The translations under genes and the position numbers were made by a program. Below, in pieces: positions 60,923 to 64,000 of a DNA stretch of 64,000 nucleotides (position 1 is the stretch's first letter; each line of letters starts with the position of its first letter). This DNA comes from Corynebacterium sanguinis (GTDB lineage: Bacteria > Actinomycetota > Actinomycetes > Mycobacteriales > Mycobacteriaceae), in NCBI RefSeq assembly GCF_007641235.1, contig NZ_CP038157.1, forward strand, positions 496,001 to 560,000. The letters run 5' to 3'. Under the pieces are notes generated by a model that made no database searches, had not been told where the DNA came from, and worked only from the letters and a program-made list of their open reading frames with translations.

Positions 60923-63481
60923 CTACAGCGGGAAGCGACGCGCCCGAGCCGAGCGTGCCTCAATGATGAGCGTGCAGCCCAGCATCACCAGCGTCGCGCC
61001 CATCGGGGGCAGCACGCCGGCGACCGCCAGCGCGATGGCGGCGATGTTGTAAATCCACGCGAACAGCATGTTCGAGTCGATGATGCCGCACACCCGGCGC
61101 GCCAAGGCGATGAGCTGAGGCACCGCCATGACGTCGTCACGCAAGAGCACGACCTCGGCGTTTTCGGCGACCTTGCTCAGGCGGCTGTCGATGGCCTTGT
61201 CGCTGGCGTAGAGGATGCCCACGTCGGCAACGCGTAGCACGCCCATGACCGTGTGGTCGCCCACCATCGCCACCGTCGCACCCTGGGTGTGCAGAGCGCG
61301 CACCGCGCCCGGCTTGTCGGCGGCGCGCACGCCCGCAAGCACGTTGGACACCCCGAGGAAGTCGGCGAAGCGCCGCGCCACCGGGTAGGTGTCGCGGGTG
61401 AGCATCACCGTTTCCACGCCCATGTCCTCGAGGCGCTCAACGGCGTCGATGGCGTCGGGCTTCACCGGGTCGTAGAAGGTGATCACGCCGCGGTCCTTGC
61501 CCCTGTAGCGCACCACGATGGGGGTGCCGCCGCTGGTCGCGGCGACGGCCAAGCGGCCGCGCAGACGCGACAGGTCCGTCGGGCGCCACAGCGAGGCCTC
61601 GATGACCTCCGTGCGCTCCTCGCCGTCGTCTTCCTCAAACGTGAGCGTGAGCCGGCCAGCGAACTCCCCGTCGGCGCTGTCGACCTCGTTGCTCAGCTCG
61701 ATCCACGTCGGCAGCGACGCGTCCTTCGAGCGCGTGTCCCGGGATTCGCGGGCGGATTTGACCAGCGCCTTCGCCATCGGGTTGTCCGACTCTACCGCCA
61801 GCACGGACGCGACGCGCAGCACAATGTCGGGGTCCTCACCGCGCTCCGCGGTCACCGTTTCCACCTGCATCTCCGGCGTGGCCAGGGTGCCCACCCGGTT
61901 GAACACCGCCGTGTCCGTCGTCTCCAGCACGCGGAACGTGTGGCCGTCGCGAAGCAAAATGCCGTTCCGGGCGGCCGATTCAATGCCGAGGCGCAGCGCC
62001 AGCGCCGGCGAGATCGCCAGCGCGACCGGGGCGACCACCGCGAGGATGGCCAGCGCGGTGGAAAAGGCCTTGTTGAAGTCGCCCGTGATCAGCAACCAGA
62101 TCAGGAAATCCGCCCCGGCAATGAAGTAGGCCGCGGGGATGAGCAGGCTGGCCGAGCGCGTCGAGAGCATGGTGGCAACGTTCTCGCGCTTCGAGGCATC
62201 CTCGACCCACTTGTGCACGACGGCCCACCGTGTGGCGTGGCCAGTACGCGCGACGCGCACCTTCACCGTGCCGGACTTGATCAGCTCACCGGAGTAGATG
62301 CGCGAACCGACTTTGGCTTCAAGCAATTCGCGCGTGTTGATCAGCGGCGAGCGCAGCATGCACGAGCCGCCGACGATGTCGCCGTCGACGGGAATGATGT
62401 CGCCGGGGCCCAGGACCACGTCGTCGCCGCGGTTGAGCTCGGAGGCAGGAAGCTGCTCCTTGACCACCTTGCCGGAGGTGCGGCCGCGCCGGATGACCGT
62501 GAACTCGCGGTTCGGGTCGGGCCGGCGCCGCTCCATGTCCTCAAGCAGGTAAGAGCGCACGCGGATTGAGTTGTAGCGGCCCACCAGCAACAGGGCTGTG
62601 ACACCGCAAGCGACGTCGAGGAAGAGCTCGATGCCGTCGCCGCGGCGGGTGGGCAGCCATTCGCCGCTGGATTGCCAGCCGATGTCTCCCGCGCGTGTAA
62701 ACAGCAGCGCGCACAGGGCCCACAGGAACGAGGCGATCACCGCGATCGAGCTCGCCCCGTCGAGCGCGGAAATGCCGCGGCGCACGCCTCCGGCCATCGC
62801 GCGGTGGAACGGCCAAGCGCACCACAGCGCCACCGGGGTGGCAAGCGCCAGGCACACCCACTGCCAGCCGGCAAACTGCGCCTGGGGCACGTAGCTCATC
62901 ACCAGCACGGGGATGGTGAGCAGGACCGCGACCCACATGCGCAGCGGGGTGACCAGGTCGCGGGCGGTAAACAGCAGGTCGGTTTGGGAGCGCGGCGAGC
63001 GTTCGAAGTCGCCGCGCATGAATCCCGCCGCCCGCTTCTCGCTCAAGGACAACTCTTCGAAGCGGCGCAGTCGGCGCATCTTGCCCGTCATGCCGCGGGT
63101 GCCGCGGCGTGGCATCGGGTGGTCGGTTGCGCGCCTGCCCACGGCGCGGCGGCGCAGCGTCGAGTCCGTCATCCGCGCCTGCACGCCGAACTCCGCGATG
63201 ACCGCGGTGATACGTGCCGGGTCCATGCCCTCGGGGGCGGTGATCCACGCCGTCGCTGAGGGGTAGACGAGACGTGCCGAGACGCCGTCGATACGCTCTA
63301 GCGCTTCTTCGATATCGCACAGCTGCGGGGCGTCCTCGAGGCCGGTGAGCTCGAAAGCGTAGGAAGTGCGTGGGAAAGTCCCCGCCTCATCGCCCACCTC
63401 GTGCGGGGTGTCCGGGTCGAACCCTGCCACAATCGCGGCCTGGCGAGCCTCCGCGATCGAGCGTTCGAGTGCCTCCCTCAC
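60923..63481 (-). CDS. Catalytically degenerate P-type ATPase-like protein (P1B relative)
   Basis: An 852-residue protein with P1B heavy-metal ATPase architecture: an N-terminal ferredoxin-like HMA-type domain (about 41-105) with no CXXC, about eight helices, and actuator, phosphorylation and nucleotide regions. Nearly every catalytic signature is altered: the phosphorylated Asp of DKTGTLT is Asn (FNRVGTLATP, N528), the transport CPC is SPA (491-493), TGE is TRE (383-385), TGD is TRD and GDGxND is GDHTVM (741-746). The frame is intact with no stops, so it seems selected rather than decayed. It lies 11 nt before hemE and overlaps the upstream gene by 4 nt. A non-pumping role in haem or metal handling is inferred from position only. 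Confidence 0.85.
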   Translation of the reverse strand: MREALERSIAEARQAAIVAGFDPDTPHEVGDEAGTFPRTSYAFELTGLEDAPQLCDIEEALERIDGVSARLVYPSATAWITAPEGMDPARITAVIAEFGVQARMTDSTLRRRAVGRRATDHPMPRRGTRGMTGKMRRLRRFEELSLSEKRAAGFMRGDFERSPRSQTDLLFTARDLVTPLRMWVAVLLTIPVLVMSYVPQAQFAGWQWVCLALATPVALWCAWPFHRAMAGGVRRGISALDGASSIAVIASFLWALCALLFTRAGDIGWQSSGEWLPTRRGDGIELFLDVACGVTALLLVGRYNSIRVRSYLLEDMERRRPDPNREFTVIRRGRTSGKVVKEQLPASELNRGDDVVLGPGDIIPVDGDIVGGSCMLRSPLINTRELLEAKVGSRIYSGELIKSGTVKVRVARTGHATRWAVVHKWVEDASKRENVATMLSTRSASLLIPAAYFIAGADFLIWLLITGDFNKAFSTALAILAVVAPVALAISPALALRLGIESAARNGILLRDGHTFRVLETTDTAVFNRVGTLATPEMQVETVTAERGEDPDIVLRVASVLAVESDNPMAKALVKSARESRDTRSKDASLPTWIELSNEVDSADGEFAGRLTLTFEEDDGEERTEVIEASLWRPTDLSRLRGRLAVAATSGGTPIVVRYRGKDRGVITFYDPVKPDAIDAVERLEDMGVETVMLTRDTYPVARRFADFLGVSNVLAGVRAADKPGAVRALHTQGATVAMVGDHTVMGVLRVADVGILYASDKAIDSRLSKVAENAEVVLLRDDVMAVPQLIALARRVCGIIDSNMLFAWIYNIAAIALAVAGVLPPMGATLVMLGCTLIIEARSARARRFPL

Positions 63482-63948
63482 GGCCGCTCCACGAACTGGT
63501 TAGCGGCGGGGCGGAACATGAAAAACACCGCGAAGGTCAGCGCGACCACGATGGCAAACGACGCCCACGAGGTGACCTGGATGACAAACGCGGCGAGGTT
63601 GATGAAGATCGCCAGCGCGATAAACCCGCACGCCCACCCGCGGGCCCCCTTGAGCCCCTTGGGAAACTGTGCCGCGGCAACGACCATGCACAACGCCAGC
63701 ACGATGTTGCCCAGCGCGGTGACGCGCGTGTTGCGCATAAACGCCTCGCGGAACTGCTCATCACCGGCCTCCGGGAAGCCCGCGGTCAACAGGACCATTC
63801 CCGTGACCAGCATCAACACCGCTGCCGCGATGATGAGCCAGTAGGAGGTGCGTAGGGCGGGCGGCCACTCCTCGCCCGTGTACGGGCGCGCGGGACGGCG
63901 GTTGGGGTCGTTGGTACCTCCCACCATTGTGGGGAACATGCCTGCCAC
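63478..63948 (-). CDS. Four-helix membrane protein
   Basis: A 156-residue protein with about four helices (near residues 35-57, 75-95, 105-125 and 127-147) and a Pro/Arg-rich N-terminus. No family is recognised. The start is GTG 63948 or ATG 63939. It overlaps the P-type-ATPase-like gene by 4 nt, so their products may act together. Confidence 0.7.
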   Translation of the reverse strand: MAGMFPTMVGGTNDPNRRPARPYTGEEWPPALRTSYWLIIAAAVLMLVTGMVLLTAGFPEAGDEQFREAFMRNTRVTALGNIVLALCMVVAAAQFPKGLKGARGWACGFIALAIFINLAAFVIQVTSWASFAIVVALTFAVFFMFRPAANQFVERP

Positions 63949-63952
63949 TGCC

Positions 63953-64000
63953 CTACCCGTCCTTCTTGGTGTCGTGGGACAACGCCTCGTGGATTTCCTT
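63953..64000 (-). CDS. C-terminal end of an unidentified protein (partial)
   Basis: An open frame enters from the right edge on the minus strand and ends at a TAG (63953-63955) after KEIHEALSHDTKKDG. It is 4 nt from the next gene, consistent with the same operon. Too short to identify. Confidence 0.5.
   Translation of the reverse strand, partial: KEIHEALSHDTKKDG

Overview
The window is chromosomal DNA from a high-GC actinomycete, almost certainly a Corynebacterium. The RpoB and RpoC sequences, an EF-Tu gene next to fusA-rpsG-rpsL, an MgtA-type mannosyltransferase beside menG, a full menaquinone pathway, ResB/ResC cytochrome c maturation and Gram-positive haem genes all fit that genus. The species cannot be fixed from the sequence alone. 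No rRNA, CRISPR array, prophage or insertion sequence was seen.

Positions 1-2062 hold three small envelope genes (Asp23/AmaP-like neighbourhood) and one unknown gene. Positions 2142-30770 are the translation/transcription core, nearly all on the minus strand: tRNA-Tyr, -Thr, -Met, -Trp, secE, nusG, rplK, rplA, rplJ, rplL, rpoB, rpoC, rpsL, rpsG, fusA, tuf. Three things interrupt the usual order. First, a 7-kb locus (20261-27211) for a surface-anchored-repeat Zn/Mn-type ABC importer sits between rplA and rplJ; it is decayed, with three frameshifted genes, a chimeric permease and no ATPase gene. Second, an SDR gene, gabD2 and a DUF3068 gene separate rplL from rpoB. Third, a 62-bp tandem array of palindromes lies between rpoC and rpsL.

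Positions 30847-46957 are dominated by menaquinone synthesis spread over both strands: a polyprenyl diphosphate synthase, menJ, menG, menD, menC, menB, menE and menA. Interspersed are mgtA, small membrane proteins, a dicarboxylate transporter gene broken by an in-frame amber codon, a PepSY membrane protein gene broken by a G-run indel, and an FAD-oxidoreductase/glycosyltransferase pair. An HNH endonuclease gene and a second palindrome array (about 48380-48637) follow.

Positions 50561-64000 are one long minus-strand run: a membrane protein, a P-type-ATPase-like protein that lacks the catalytic aspartate, hemE, cgoX (hemY), a DedA-type protein, hemL, a histidine phosphatase, a TlpA-like lipoprotein, ccdA, resB, resC, galE and a small HTH regulator. 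Haem synthesis and cytochrome c maturation are therefore clustered and, with the menaquinone genes, supply the respiratory chain. Many genes have a TANNNT hexamer 6-8 nt before the start codon, which suggests leaderless mRNAs, and five convergent gene pairs share their stop codons in 4-nt overlaps.
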